NCBI GenBank assembly: GCA_010206225.2
Contig: VIQU02000004.1
Span: 1-64,000 of the forward strand
Length of the DNA: 64,000 bases
Origin: Lachnospiraceae bacterium MD308
GTDB taxonomy: Bacteria; Bacillota; Clostridia; Lachnospirales; Lachnospiraceae
Direction of reading: 5' to 3'
Below the pieces are notes generated by a model. It searched no databases, was not told where the DNA came from, and was given only the letters and a program-made list of their open reading frames with translations. The translations under genes were made by a program, and so were the position numbers. How positions within the stretch are numbered: position 1 is the stretch's first letter; each line of letters begins with the position of its first letter. Positions 36,914 to 46,447 of this stretch are shown here, piece after piece.

Positions 36914-38978
36914 ACTGGCGGTTGTGATCATCATACTTACAATATTGATACCGGCGGGCGTGATGATGTCGCAATATCGCGAAGCATACTATGAGATGGC
37001 GCAGAATGAGGAATTGATGGGAAAGGAGCAGCAGGCTTCCGAGGAGTTTATGAAAGAATTTGTGAATACCTGTTATATTCTTTACAATACGGAGAACGGC
37101 GACGCCATACAAAGAGCGCATGCGGAGCAGTTCAAAGAATTTCTTGCGGAATATACGGAAGAGTATGAAAACTATTATGAGACGTTTATCCCATTGTTAG
37201 ATTACCGCGTCACAGATGAGAGAGGGACTGTGATCGCTAAGACAATGGCGTCAAGCGACGGTAAGTTTCCGACGGAACAGAATATGAATGACTATGCCAT
37301 CGGTATGGTGATTGTGTTTGATGAAAACGGAGAACCTTCCGCAGATATCAGGGAAGGAGTGTACAAGAAGTCGCAGAGCAGTGTGTTAAACAGAATACTG
37401 AATAATTTTCAGGATATGCCGCTGGCGGTGTGGTCCCGTAATGAGGATCTTTTAGAGACGCCGAAGAGCAGGACTTATTATCTTGCCATGCGGGCGGAAA
37501 ATGTAGAAGAGTATGTCCAGTTCATGACCGCGAACGGGCAGGGAATGACGGCCAATCCCCCCGGATGGTTCTATAATACGATGCTGATCCTTATGGCAGT
37601 TGTGGGGGCGATAGCGTTATTGCTTCCTGTGCGGAAATCTTTTCACACGGGTGATGAGAGGATCTTCAAGGCGCCGTTTGAGATTCCGCTGATACTCCTT
37701 GGCGTGGCTGTTTCCGCGGCGGTTGATGCAGCGGAAGCGTGGCTTCGCCTGTCGGGAGGGAATGCAAACGGCGGCATGGAATTCCTGATGTGGAGCGCGG
37801 TATTTGCAGTCGTCTATTGGAGTGTGTCATGTATACGCCGCATCTTTGCAGCAGGATCTTGGAAATATATGAAAGAACATTCCCTCTGTGTTCTGGCGGC
37901 AGGCTATATAAAAAGGGCGTGGAAGTCCATGACCGGCAAATGCAGGGAAGGTCTGGATTATCTGTATCATTCCTTTGATAATCTGGATTTCAGTGAGAAG
38001 AATAACCGGACGATCTTAAAGCTCGTGATGATCAACTTTGTGATCCTATTTCTGGTAACCTGTATGTGGTTTGCAGGAATTCTGGCGCTGATTTTATATT
38101 CGGTCATCTTGTTCTATATCCTGCGTAAGTATTTTAATGATCTGAAGGATAAATATGCGCTGCTTCTTAAGGCAACGAACCAGATGGCACAGGGAAAGCT
38201 GGATGTGGAGATCAATGAAGACTTGGGCGTATTCAATCCATTTAAGACAGAGATCAGAAAGATTCAGGACGGCTATCAGAAGGCGGTAGAAAAGGAAGTG
38301 AAAAGCCAGCGGATGAAGACGGATTTGATCACCAATGTATCTCACGATCTGAAGACGCCTCTGACGGCGATCATCACGTATGTAAATCTGTTGAAAGATG
38401 AAAAGGATGAGGAGAAGAGAGCGGATTATATTGATGTACTGGATCGGAAGTCATTGAGGCTTAAGGCGCTGATCGAGGATTTGTTTGAGATCAGCAAGGC
38501 CAGCAGTAAGAATGTGGTGCTTCATCTGGTAGATGTGGATGTAGTGAATCTTTTTAAGCAGGTGCGGCTTGAGCTCAGTGAGAAGTTTGAGGCGGCGGAG
38601 CTTGATTTCCGATGCACTTATCCGGAAGAAAGAGCGGCGGCGAAGCTTGACAGTCAGAAGACTTACCGGATCTTTGAAAATCTGTTGGTCAACGTAGTAA
38701 AATATGCTTTGCCAAAGACGAGAGTGTATGTAAAGATAGAAAAGAAAAACGGCGAGGTGATACTGCATATCATGAACATCTCGGCGACAGAGCTGACTTT
38801 TAATGATGATGAGATCACAGAGCGGTTCGTGCGCGGGGATGCGGCGAGAAATACAGAAGGATCGGGACTTGGGCTTGCCATTGCAAAGAGCTTTACTGAG
38901 CTTCAAAAAGGGCGGTTTAAGATTGAGACGGAAGGAGATCTGTTTAAGGCAGAGGTTGCATTTCCGGTAGAAGATTAG
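36882..38978 (+). CDS. sensor histidine kinase with long membrane N-terminus
   Basis: 698 residues from GTG 36882, overlapping the regulator gene by 32 bases in another frame. TM1 is at about 10-28, then an extracytoplasmic domain of about 190 residues. At least five more helices lie between 230 and 420, more than usual for a VanS-like kinase. HAMP-like sequence (LLLKATNQMAQGKLDVEINE) follows. The His box is TDLITNVSHDLKTPLTAIIT, the N box FENLLVNVVKYALP and the G boxes EGSGLGLAIAKSF. The N box reads VNVVKYA where most have NNAxKY, as in related Lachnospiraceae kinases. It partners the regulator upstream. Confidence 0.9.
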   Translation: MLDTKLKNRHKLAVVIIILTILIPAGVMMSQYREAYYEMAQNEELMGKEQQASEEFMKEFVNTCYILYNTENGDAIQRAHAEQFKEFLAEYTEEYENYYETFIPLLDYRVTDERGTVIAKTMASSDGKFPTEQNMNDYAIGMVIVFDENGEPSADIREGVYKKSQSSVLNRILNNFQDMPLAVWSRNEDLLETPKSRTYYLAMRAENVEEYVQFMTANGQGMTANPPGWFYNTMLILMAVVGAIALLLPVRKSFHTGDERIFKAPFEIPLILLGVAVSAAVDAAEAWLRLSGGNANGGMEFLMWSAVFAVVYWSVSCIRRIFAAGSWKYMKEHSLCVLAAGYIKRAWKSMTGKCREGLDYLYHSFDNLDFSEKNNRTILKLVMINFVILFLVTCMWFAGILALILYSVILFYILRKYFNDLKDKYALLLKATNQMAQGKLDVEINEDLGVFNPFKTEIRKIQDGYQKAVEKEVKSQRMKTDLITNVSHDLKTPLTAIITYVNLLKDEKDEEKRADYIDVLDRKSLRLKALIEDLFEISKASSKNVVLHLVDVDVVNLFKQVRLELSEKFEAAELDFRCTYPEERAAAKLDSQKTYRIFENLLVNVVKYALPKTRVYVKIEKKNGEVILHIMNISATELTFNDDEITERFVRGDAARNTEGSGLGLAIAKSFTELQKGRFKIETEGDLFKAEVAFPVED

Positions 38979-39000
38979 AAATATAACAGGGTTTGGCACA

Positions 39001-39039
39001 GGGTGCCGGAGTCAAAAAAATTGGCTCCGGCATCCTTTT
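39001..39039 (+). terminator. terminator after the two-component operon
   Basis: GGTGCCGGAGTC pairs with GGCTCCGGCATC (two G-U) around AAAAAAATT, then CTTTTG. Confidence 0.75.
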
Positions 39040-39055
39040 GCCAAAGTTTTTTGGC

Positions 39056-39084
39056 TTGTCAACATGCACGCGATAGGATACAAT
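39056..39084 (+). promoter_or_regulatory. sigma-A promoter of the FapA-like gene
   Basis: TTGTCA (39056-39061) and TACAAT (39079-39084), 17-bp spacing. It rules out the ATG at 39064 as a start and supports ATG 39136. Confidence 0.6.
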
Positions 39085-39135
39085 AGGAATATAATAATTG
39101 TAATAAAGGATATGAAAAGAGGGGGCGATACAGAT

Positions 39136-40848
39136 ATGAGGTTTTTCGATAATTTCCTAAAAAAAATAGTTAGAAAAAAACAAGTGGACAGTCAAGAGGA
39201 AGAGCCGCAGGAGTATCTGTCGCCGCAGGAGGCAGAACGGACATTCGAGGAGACGCCGTCTTCTCCGGCAAGTCTGGAATTGTCTCATGAACATCCGCTT
39301 TACCGTCTGTATGATATGCGGACGGAGAAGTCGAGAAACACGCCTCCTCCTGAGATCGTGATGAAAGGGTGTGAGGAGCTTTCGGAGACTCAGATCAGAA
39401 AAGAGCTTATGCGGTTTCGTATTGAGATGACGAAGGCGGCGGATTTCCGCCTGAAGGATGCGACGCCTAAAGCGGCTGATGAAGAGGATGAGACTCCGCA
39501 TCTTGAGCCGTCGATGGATGCCCAGCCCTTTGTTTATGTCTCATCGGACAGGATGTATGCTTGGGTATTTGTTTTTCCGCCGACGGGCATGGGAAAGGAA
39601 GTTGACAGGGGACTGATCTTTGAGGCGCTTGAGAAGAAAAAGGTAAGCTATGGTGTGGATGAAGAGCTTTTGGAGAAGTTGCCGGAGAATTATAACCGTT
39701 ATTTTCATCTGTTCCTGATCGCGAAGGGAAGCAGGGCAGCCAATGGAGATAACGGCTATCTCGTAGATTATTTTTTGAGACATGTGGAACGGCTGCCGGA
39801 GATGGATGAATTTGGCAATGTGGATTACACCTCTCTTGGCGCTGAGCAGAATGTGAAAAAAGGCGATCTGATCAGTGAGGCCATCCCGCCGACGGAAGGG
39901 GTCGCAGGGCGGACAGTGCTTAATCAGGAGCTGCGCTGCCGCAATGGTAAGAGCGTGTCTCTCCCGAAGGGAAAGAATACGGAAGTCAGTGAGGACGGCA
40001 ACAAGCTCATCGCTTCCATAGACGGGCGCGTGGAGTTCAGCGGACGATATTTTTCAGTAAGACCCCTGCTGGAGATTCCAGGGAATGTAGACTATTCTAC
40101 GGGTAATATTAATTTTATCGGAGATGTGCTGATCCACGGAGATGTGTGCAGCGGATTTTCTGTCCGCGCCATGGGTGATATCAAAGTGGGCGGCGTAGTG
40201 GAGTCTTGTGAGATAGAGGCGGGGGGAGATCTGATCGTTGTCAAAGGCATCGTAGGCAATATGGAGACGATCGTGCGCTCCCAGCATAATATCTATTCCA
40301 AATATCTGGTAAACAGCATCGTTCACGCCAGACAGAACGTGCATACGGATTCGATCCGTTATAGCAATGTATACAGTGACGGAGAGGTTCAGGTCTGTTC
40401 AGGAAGAGGTCTGATCGTCGGAGGTCAGATCCGGGCGGCGCAGGGGATTGAGGCGAAGATCGTAGGTTCTGTATATGAAAGTCCTACCGCCGTCATTTTG
40501 GGAGGGCAGCCCTATTCGAATTTTGAAAAAGAGCTTTTGTCGCGGAATATAACGGAAATGAAGGAAGAGATGGAACGGCTTGAGCGCCAGCCGGACAGTC
40601 CTTACCGGTCAAAGCGCATGAGCAAGCTCAGATTGGAACTTTCGGTAAGCAGGATGAAGCTTAACAAGTTTGACAGAGATAAGGAACGGCAGGATGAGAA
40701 GCAGGAGGAGAAAAAGAACTGCCGGCTGAAGTGCGGCACGGCTCATCCAAGAGTGTCCATAACGATAGAAAATGAGACGGTCGTTCTGGACCGCACCTAC
40801 AATTCTTGCAATGCAAGACTGGTAGAGGGCGAGATATTCCTCATGTAA
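39136..40848 (+). CDS. FapA-like (DUF342) protein
   Basis: 571 residues from ATG 39136 (AGAGGGGGCG upstream). The first 150 residues are charged and poorly conserved. The middle (about 150-300) is the FapA N-terminal domain. The core (about 300-460) is the DUF342 right-handed beta-helix with repeated strands such as VLIHGDVCSGFSVRAMGDIK and GGVVESCEIEAGGDLIVVKG. A C-terminal coiled coil (about 490-545) ends in a small domain. In polarly flagellated bacteria FapA acts in flagellar placement. In Firmicutes the role is unclear. No flagellar genes lie nearby. Confidence 0.85.
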   Translation: MRFFDNFLKKIVRKKQVDSQEEEPQEYLSPQEAERTFEETPSSPASLELSHEHPLYRLYDMRTEKSRNTPPPEIVMKGCEELSETQIRKELMRFRIEMTKAADFRLKDATPKAADEEDETPHLEPSMDAQPFVYVSSDRMYAWVFVFPPTGMGKEVDRGLIFEALEKKKVSYGVDEELLEKLPENYNRYFHLFLIAKGSRAANGDNGYLVDYFLRHVERLPEMDEFGNVDYTSLGAEQNVKKGDLISEAIPPTEGVAGRTVLNQELRCRNGKSVSLPKGKNTEVSEDGNKLIASIDGRVEFSGRYFSVRPLLEIPGNVDYSTGNINFIGDVLIHGDVCSGFSVRAMGDIKVGGVVESCEIEAGGDLIVVKGIVGNMETIVRSQHNIYSKYLVNSIVHARQNVHTDSIRYSNVYSDGEVQVCSGRGLIVGGQIRAAQGIEAKIVGSVYESPTAVILGGQPYSNFEKELLSRNITEMKEEMERLERQPDSPYRSKRMSKLRLELSVSRMKLNKFDRDKERQDEKQEEKKNCRLKCGTAHPRVSITIENETVVLDRTYNSCNARLVEGEIFLM

Positions 40849-40855
40849 CAAACAG

Positions 40856-40885
40856 TTGACAAATCCGAGCAATCCGTAGTATCAT
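40856..40885 (+). promoter_or_regulatory. sigma-A promoter of the Cys T-box operon
   Basis: TTGACA (40856-40861) and TATCAT (40880-40885), 18-bp spacing, just upstream of the T-box leader. Confidence 0.7.
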
Positions 40886-40909
40886 CAAAGAGGAATATTT
40901 TAAGATGAC

Positions 40910-41194
40910 AGATTAGAAAAAGACATAGAACGGAAAGAGTAGCAGTGCGAAATCTTACAGAGAGAGGCTGCCGCTGGCTGAAAGCGGCCTTAAAGATGAA
41001 GTCCTGCGAAGTGCGTCCGGGAGTTGATCCGGCGAACAAGTGCAGGAGCATTTGCAGTAGCCGGGTACGTGTTGCATACGTTACGTGCATTTAAGAGGAG
41101 CAATGTCCGGACTTGACGGATATGCTCTATAAGAGTGGAACCGCGGAAGAATACTTCGTCTCTTGTTTGGAAGATACAGGAGACGAAGTTTTTT
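40910..41194 (+). ncRNA. T-box riboswitch, cysteine specificity
   Basis: The leader has a long Stem I region (AGAGAGAGGCTGCCGCTGGC onward), a candidate specifier TGC (41005-41007) in the Stem I bulge, and the T-box sequence AAGAGTGGAACCGCGG (41131-41146). A terminator follows: ACTTCGTCTC with GAGACGAAGT, then TTTTTT at 41,189-41,194. Uncharged tRNA-Cys would favour the antiterminator. The downstream cysE-cysS pair agrees with a cysteine specifier. Confidence 0.9.
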
Positions 41195-41239
41195 GTCGTA
41201 TGGACAAAGATAGATTTATATTGATGAAGGAGAATGATC

Positions 41240-41911
41240 ATGGGTGTAATATCCTATATTAAAGAAGAGATTCAGGTCATAAGGGAGAGAGATCCCGCAA
41301 TCAAATCGAATATGGAAGTGTTCTTGTATCCGAGTTTTAAGGCGATCATATGTTACCGGGTCGCACATAAGCTGTATTTGAAAAAGCATTATTTCCTTGC
41401 GCGCTGGATATCCCAGAGGGCGGTGCGAAAGACCGGGATTGAGATTCATCCGGGTGCAAAGATCGGGAAAGGGCTTTTTATTGACCACGGAAGCGGTGTG
41501 ATCATAGGCGAGACAGCGGAGCTTGGAGACAACGTGACGCTGTATCAGGGAGTGACTCTTGGAGGTACAGGAAAGGAACAGGGAAAACGGCATCCTACTT
41601 TGAAGGATAACGTCATGGTAAGCGCGGGAGCGAAGGTTCTTGGTTCCTTTACGATTGGGGAGAATTCCAAGATTGGCGCGGGCTCGGTAGTTTTAAAGGA
41701 AGTTCCGCCGAATTGTACGGTGGTAGGCGTGCCGGGTCATATCGTGAAGATGGGCAATGTCAAGGTGCCCCGCTCAGATATGGACCAGATCAATCTGCCT
41801 GATCCTATCAGCAACGATATCCGTGAGCTTCAGGCGGATAACATGCGGCTTCACAGGCGCTTAAGAGAGATAGAAAAGCGCAGAAAGATGGAAGAGATAA
41901 AGGAAAAATAG
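41240..41911 (+). CDS. cysE: serine O-acetyltransferase
   Basis: 223 residues from ATG 41240 (AAGGAGAATGATC). It makes O-acetylserine for cysteine synthesis. The N-terminal helical part is short, as in Gram-positive CysE. The left-handed beta-helix has GIEIHPGAKIGKGLFIDHGS (catalytic His), GVIIGETAELGDNVTLYQGV and NSKIGAGSVVLKEVPPNCTV. A charged C-terminal tail (about 185-223) probably carries the cysteine-inhibition segment. It is the first gene of the T-box operon, 26 bases before cysS. Confidence 0.95.
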   Translation: MGVISYIKEEIQVIRERDPAIKSNMEVFLYPSFKAIICYRVAHKLYLKKHYFLARWISQRAVRKTGIEIHPGAKIGKGLFIDHGSGVIIGETAELGDNVTLYQGVTLGGTGKEQGKRHPTLKDNVMVSAGAKVLGSFTIGENSKIGAGSVVLKEVPPNCTVVGVPGHIVKMGNVKVPRSDMDQINLPDPISNDIRELQADNMRLHRRLREIEKRRKMEEIKEK

Positions 41912-41937
41912 AGGAAGAGTAAAAGGAGAAACCCAGA

Positions 41938-43344
41938 ATGAAGATTTTTAACACACTTTCAAGAACAAAGCAGGAATTCATCCCGTTAGAGGAGAATAAG
42001 GTCAGGATGTACGTGTGCGGCCCTACGGTGTATAATTTCATCCATATCGGGAATGCGAGGCCGATGATCGTATTTGACACGGTCAGAAGATATTTTGAGT
42101 ACAAAGGGTATGATGTGAATTTTGTGTCTAATTTTACAGATGTGGATGATAAGATCATCAAGAAGGCTTTAGAGGAGGGTGTATCCTCCGACGAGATATC
42201 GAAGCGTTATATCGCGGAGTGCAAAAAGGATATGGAAGGCATGAACATCAAGCCCGCCACGAAGCATCCGCTGGCGACAGAAGAGATCGGCGGCATGGTC
42301 GAGATGATACAGAAGCTGATTGATAAAGGATTTGCCTATGAGAAGAATGGAACAGTCTATTACCGCACAAGGAAATTTGAGGAGTACGGTAAACTTTCCC
42401 ATAAGAATCTGGATGATTTGCGTTCCGGTGAGAGATCTCTTTTGGTAACAGGCGAGGACGAAAAAGAGGATGCTCTTGATTTTGTGCTCTGGAAGCCGAA
42501 GAAGGAAGGAGAGCCTTACTGGGAGTCTCCGTGGAGCGATGGGCGTCCGGGCTGGCATATTGAATGCTCTGTGATGTCTAAGAAATATCTGGGCGAGCAG
42601 ATTGATATCCACGCAGGCGGCGAGGATCTGGTATTTCCTCATCATGAAAATGAGATTGCCCAGAGCGAGGCTGCCAATGGAAAGGAATTTTCCAAATACT
42701 GGATGCACAATGCGTTTTTGAATATTGATAACCGTAAGATGAGTAAGTCTCTCGGTAATTTCCGCACAGTCCGGGAGATTAGTGAGCAGTATGACCTGCA
42801 GGTGCTTCGGTTTTTCATGCTGAGCGCCCATTACAGGAGTCCCCTGAACTTCAGCGCCGATCTGATGGAGGCTTCAAAGAGCGGATTAGAGAGAATTGTC
42901 AATGCGGCGGATCACTTAAAGTTCCTGATGGGAAATGCGAAGAATGAGACGATGACAGAGACGGAAAAAGACAGTTTCGCAAAGACGGATGCGTTTGTGC
43001 ATGGCTTTGAACATGCGATGGAGGATGATTTCAATACCGCGGACGCAGCGGCAGCAGTGTTTGATCTGGTAAAATATGCCAATACCAATACGGATGAGGA
43101 AAGTTCTGAGGAATATTTAAAAGCGCTGTTTGACCGCCTTGTGAAGCTTACGGATGTCCTGGGGCTGATCGTAGACAAGGAAGAGGATATTCTGGAGGAA
43201 GAGATTGAAAAGCTTATCAAGGAGCGTCAGGCGGCCCGCAAGGCAAAGGATTTCGCGAGAGCAGATGCGATCCGCGATGAACTGCTGGAGAAGGGTATCA
43301 TCTTAAAGGATACGAGAGAAGGGGTACAATGGAAGAGAGCATAG
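41938..43344 (+). CDS. cysS: cysteinyl-tRNA synthetase
   Basis: 468 residues, the normal length. It has the HIGH-type motif [11 protein letters not shown] (about 33-43), the zinc ligands (Cys27 in YVCGPTVYN, then the [10 protein letters not shown] and [15 protein letters not shown] segments) and the KMSKS loop [10 protein letters not shown] (about 267-276). A C-terminal DALR helical domain with [20 protein letters not shown] follows. It charges tRNA-Cys, the effector of its own T-box. It overlaps mrnC by 16 bases. Confidence 0.97.
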   Translation: MKIFNTLSRTKQEFIPLEENKVRMYVCGPTVYNFIHIGNARPMIVFDTVRRYFEYKGYDVNFVSNFTDVDDKIIKKALEEGVSSDEISKRYIAECKKDMEGMNIKPATKHPLATEEIGGMVEMIQKLIDKGFAYEKNGTVYYRTRKFEEYGKLSHKNLDDLRSGERSLLVTGEDEKEDALDFVLWKPKKEGEPYWESPWSDGRPGWHIECSVMSKKYLGEQIDIHAGGEDLVFPHHENEIAQSEAANGKEFSKYWMHNAFLNIDNRKMSKSLGNFRTVREISEQYDLQVLRFFMLSAHYRSPLNFSADLMEASKSGLERIVNAADHLKFLMGNAKNETMTETEKDSFAKTDAFVHGFEHAMEDDFNTADAAAAVFDLVKYANTNTDEESSEEYLKALFDRLVKLTDVLGLIVDKEEDILEEEIEKLIKERQAARKAKDFARADAIRDELLEKGIILKDTREGVQWKRA

Positions 43345-43775
43345 AGTGGGAGTTTGATTCCTGCATGACGGAAATGTTCGGACTTGGAGAGGTGGATGTG
43401 AATCAGTATTCACCTCTCACTCTGGCGTATATTGGCGACAGTATCTATGATCTGATCATTAAGACCCTTGTGGTAAATGAGGGGAACAAGCAGGTGCAAA
43501 AGCTTCATAAAAGGACGAGCCGTTTCGTGCAGGCTTCTGCGCAGTCTCAGATGATGCGGGTTCTGCAGGAGAGACTTACCGAGGAGGAGCATGCGGTATA
43601 CAAAAGAGGAAGGAACGCTAAGAGTGTTTCGCCGGCAAAGAACCAGTCTGTTACGGATTACCGGAGAGCTACGGGGTTTGAAGCGCTTATGGGGTATCTC
43701 TATTTCAAAAAGGAATGGAAAAGAATGCTGGAACTGGTTAAGATTGGATTGGAGAGTTTAGAGGAAAGCGAATGA
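43329..43775 (+). CDS. mrnC: Mini-ribonuclease III
   Basis: 148 residues, the RNase III catalytic domain alone, without a dsRNA-binding domain. It has SPLTLAYIGDSIYDLIIKTL with the catalytic Asp, and TDYRRATGFEALMGYLYFKK with the Glu/Ala signature region. It trims 23S rRNA ends. It overlaps both neighbours (cysS 16 bases, rlmB 4 bases ATGA), so the trio is translated as a unit, as in the Bacillus cysES-mrnC-rlmB order. Confidence 0.95.
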   Translation: MEESIEWEFDSCMTEMFGLGEVDVNQYSPLTLAYIGDSIYDLIIKTLVVNEGNKQVQKLHKRTSRFVQASAQSQMMRVLQERLTEEEHAVYKRGRNAKSVSPAKNQSVTDYRRATGFEALMGYLYFKKEWKRMLELVKIGLESLEESE

Positions 43776-44536
43776 ATGGTATGAGAGAGGGAAAAAAGAT
43801 CAATGAAAATATGATCGAAGGGCGCAATGCGGTGCTGGAAGCGTTCCGGGCAGGAAAACCAATCGACAAGCTGTTCGTACTGGATCGATGCGAGGACGGA
43901 CCGGTACGTACGATTGTGCGGGAGGCAAAGAAGCAGGATGTTATCCTGCAGTTTGTGTCAAAGGAGCGGCTTTCGCAGCTTTCGCAGACAGGAAAGCATC
44001 AGGGTGTGATAGCGTTTGCGGCAGCGTACGAATACAGCGGGGTGGATGATATGCTTGCCCTTGCCAGAGAGCGGGGAGAAGATCCATTTCTTATCCTGTT
44101 AGATAATATCGAAGATCCCCACAATCTGGGGGCGATCATCCGGACGGCGAACCTTGCGGGGGCGCATGGTGTGATCATCCCCAAGAGACGGGCGGCGGGG
44201 CTTACGGCAACCGTGGCGAAGACGTCGGCGGGCGCCATCAATTACACACCGGTTGCCAAGGTGACCAACCTTAAGAAGACGATGGAGGAGCTGAAGGAGA
44301 AGGGCTTATGGTTCGTCTGCGCAGACATGGGAGGCGAGCAGATGTATCGGCTGAATTTAACAGGCCCTGTCGGGCTTGTTGTGGGAAATGAAGGAGAAGG
44401 CGTCAGCCGGCTCGTGAAGGAAAGCTGCGATTTTACAGCGGCAATTCCTATGAAGGGCGAGATTGATTCCCTTAATGCGTCGGTGGCGGCAGGGGTGCTT
44501 GCCTATGAGATAGTAAGACAGCGGCTTTTAACATGA
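43772..44536 (+). CDS. rlmB: 23S rRNA (guanosine-2'-O-)-methyltransferase RlmB
   Basis: 254 residues of the SpoU/TrmH class. The N-terminal substrate-binding domain begins NMIEGRNAVLEAFRAGKPID. The knotted methyltransferase has motif 1 LLDNIEDPHNLGAIIRTANL, motif 2 GPVGLVVGNEGEGVSRLVKE and motif 3 IPMKGEIDSLNASVAAGVLA. It methylates G2251 of 23S rRNA. It starts within the mrnC stop (ATGA). Confidence 0.95.
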   Translation: MNGMREGKKINENMIEGRNAVLEAFRAGKPIDKLFVLDRCEDGPVRTIVREAKKQDVILQFVSKERLSQLSQTGKHQGVIAFAAAYEYSGVDDMLALARERGEDPFLILLDNIEDPHNLGAIIRTANLAGAHGVIIPKRRAAGLTATVAKTSAGAINYTPVAKVTNLKKTMEELKEKGLWFVCADMGGEQMYRLNLTGPVGLVVGNEGEGVSRLVKESCDFTAAIPMKGEIDSLNASVAAGVLAYEIVRQRLLT

Positions 44537-44576
44537 TTTTTTGTATTGGCAGATTCGGGAGCTGCAGCGGATAGGA

Positions 44577-45188
44577 ATGGATAGGAAGATGTATGAACAG
44601 ATGACGGACGAGCAGTTGATTGCAAAGCTCAGGGACGGGGATTCTAATATTATAGATTACCTGATGGAAAAATATAAGAATACAGTCCGGAAGGAGGCCA
44701 ATGCCATGTATCTTCTGGGGGGTGAGAACGACGATCTGATCCAGGAGGGAATGATCGGACTGTTCAAAGCAGTGCAGGATTATGACATGAAGCAGGGCGC
44801 ATCTTTTTTCAGCTTTGCCAAGCTCTGTATCACAAGGCAGATGTATTCTGCGATTGAAGCTTCCAGACGAAAAAAGCACGGGCCGCTCAATAGTTACGTT
44901 TCCTTTTATGAAAAAGGAGAAGATCAGAGCACGCTTGTGGATACGATGGAAGCGGGAGGAGAGAGCAATCCGGAAGAGCTTTTGGTCAGCCGGGAGTATG
45001 TTAAAGTCTTGCAGAGCCGTCTTGCAGAAAGCCTGAGCGACCTTGAGAATCGGGTTCTTTATCTGCATCTGATGGGGACGGATTATAAGACGATCGCAAG
45101 GCTTTTGGATAAAAGTCCTAAGACGGTGGACAATGCCCTTCAGAGGATAAAAAATAAAACAGAAAAGATATTGGAAAAAGAAGTGTGA
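44577..45188 (+). CDS. sigH: RNA polymerase sigma-H factor
   Basis: About 203 residues from ATG 44577. ATG 44589 and an upstream start at 44541 are alternatives, because no single ribosome site is decisive. Region 2 reads DDLIQEGMIGLFKAVQDYDM with FFSFAKLCITRQMYSAIEAS (-10 recognition). Region 4 reads LSDLENRVLYLHLMGTDYKT with KTVDNALQRIKNKTEKILEK. It is the Spo0H type that starts sporulation and stationary-phase genes. It is 40 bases after rlmB, so it likely shares the cysteine T-box transcript. The yacP gene found between them in Bacillus is absent. Confidence 0.92.
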   Translation: MDRKMYEQMTDEQLIAKLRDGDSNIIDYLMEKYKNTVRKEANAMYLLGGENDDLIQEGMIGLFKAVQDYDMKQGASFFSFAKLCITRQMYSAIEASRRKKHGPLNSYVSFYEKGEDQSTLVDTMEAGGESNPEELLVSREYVKVLQSRLAESLSDLENRVLYLHLMGTDYKTIARLLDKSPKTVDNALQRIKNKTEKILEKEV

Positions 45189-45194
45189 TGCATA

Positions 45195-45224
45195 TTGACA
45201 AACTGCTCGCATGTATTGTATATT
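45195..45224 (+). promoter_or_regulatory. promoter of the tRNA-Thr gene
   Basis: TTGACA (45195-45200) and TATATT (45219-45224), 18-bp spacing, 44 bases before the tRNA. Confidence 0.7.
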
Positions 45225-45268
45225 ATTAATGTTGCAGATTACGTAAGTGATGTATGGTCTGCTTCTAA

Positions 45269-45341
<73 letters not shown>

Positions 45342-45353
45342 TTAGAATGGTGA

Positions 45354-45403
45354 AAATAAAGGCTTTTCAAAGAGATAGTTCTTTGAAATGTCTTTATTTT
45401 TTT
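45354..45403. terminator. terminator after tRNA-Thr
   Basis: A long imperfect stem (AAATAAAG with CTTTATTT and inner TTTCAAAGA with TCTTTGAAA) followed by TTTTTTT. It faces the 3' end of the convergent LysR gene. Confidence 0.7.
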
Positions 45404-45440
45404 GCTGCCCGGGCAAGGATTTCCGGAAGTCGGAATCGCT

Positions 45441-46319
45441 CTAACTGCGGATCAGTTCAAGGAATCCGTTCATGGCCGCATTCAGCCATTTGTTCTTGTG
45501 ATAGAAGAGCTGCAGCCACATGGAAATCTCCGGTATCTCGTAAGGGAGGGATACGATGCTTTTGTTCTCAAGATCTTTTTTAATCACATATTCCGGAAAA
45601 CAGGAGATGCCGTCATTCTGTTTGATGAGAGCTAAGACTACCTCGGGATTGCCGACCTCCAAAAAGGCAGGAAGAGTTTTTCCGCGCTCGGAAAAGTATC
45701 GGTTCAGCCCAAGACCGTAGGAGAGATCCGGTTCCGTCTGGAGAAAGTCGGCGGCGGCAAGATCTTCAAAAGTCAACGGCGCCTTCTTCGACAGGGGATG
45801 ATCCGGGGACGCGACAAAATGCATAAGTTCTTTCCGCTCCCATGCACAGACAAGCTGAGGGGAACGAAGGCGTTCGGAGCAAGTAATGATAAAATCAATC
45901 TCATTGTGCATGAGCATCTCCATAAGCTCCATGCAGTTTTCGGCTTTGATGATAATCTGTACGTAGGGATACAGTTTGTGATAACGGTGGATGATGCCGG
46001 GGAGCAGGGTGTTCTGTATGGATTCCACAACACCTAGGCGGAGTGTGCCCTCGGCCTTTTGGGAGGTCATCTTCCCGAGCTTTTTTGCCTGCGCTTCTGC
46101 CGCGAGGATCTGCCTTGCGATAGGAAGGAGTTCTTCTCCTTTTGCGGTGATACGGACATGTTTTCCGATGCGTTCAAACAGACGGACATTCAGCTCTGTC
46201 TCGAGCTGCTGTATCTGCATGGTGACCGTTGACTGCGCGTAGCCTAATTCGGAGGCTGCTTTTGAGAAGTTCAGGCAGTCGGCGATTTTTAAAAATGTAG
46301 TCAGATTTCTTATCTCCAT
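45441..46319 (-). CDS. LysR family transcriptional regulator
   Basis: 292 residues from ATG 46319 (AAAGGAGGAAAAT). It has an N-terminal winged helix (NLTTFLKIADCLNFSKAASE with QSTVTMQIQQLETELNVRLF) and a two-lobed effector domain (about 90-290). It is divergent from the RarD-type transporter with 128 bases between. The usual inference is that it controls that gene. The shared region has AT-rich dyads such as TTGAATATTC and ATTCAAATATT that could be its sites. The effector is unknown. Confidence 0.9.
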   Translation of the reverse strand: MEIRNLTTFLKIADCLNFSKAASELGYAQSTVTMQIQQLETELNVRLFERIGKHVRITAKGEELLPIARQILAAEAQAKKLGKMTSQKAEGTLRLGVVESIQNTLLPGIIHRYHKLYPYVQIIIKAENCMELMEMLMHNEIDFIITCSERLRSPQLVCAWERKELMHFVASPDHPLSKKAPLTFEDLAAADFLQTEPDLSYGLGLNRYFSERGKTLPAFLEVGNPEVVLALIKQNDGISCFPEYVIKKDLENKSIVSLPYEIPEISMWLQLFYHKNKWLNAAMNGFLELIRS

Positions 46320-46377
46320 ATTTTCCTCCTTTGTCATATTATCAAAATATTTGAATTATTGTATCAGAATATTCAAT

Positions 46378-46406
46378 TTTACAAATAGATAATTCCATCT
46401 TATACT
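46378..46406 (+). promoter_or_regulatory. promoter of the RarD-type transporter within the LysR intergenic region
   Basis: TTTACA (46378-46383) and TATACT (46401-46406), 17-bp spacing. AT-rich inverted repeats lie directly upstream (about 46,345-46,377). Confidence 0.6.
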
Positions 46407-46447
46407 ATAGACAATCAAAAAACAAGGAAAATGTGAGGAGTGTTAAG

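Noticed and set aside
36200-36934. 244-codon frame antisense to the OmpR-type regulator
   Set aside because: The sense gene has clear receiver and winged-helix motifs. The antisense frame has no ribosome site or family pattern.
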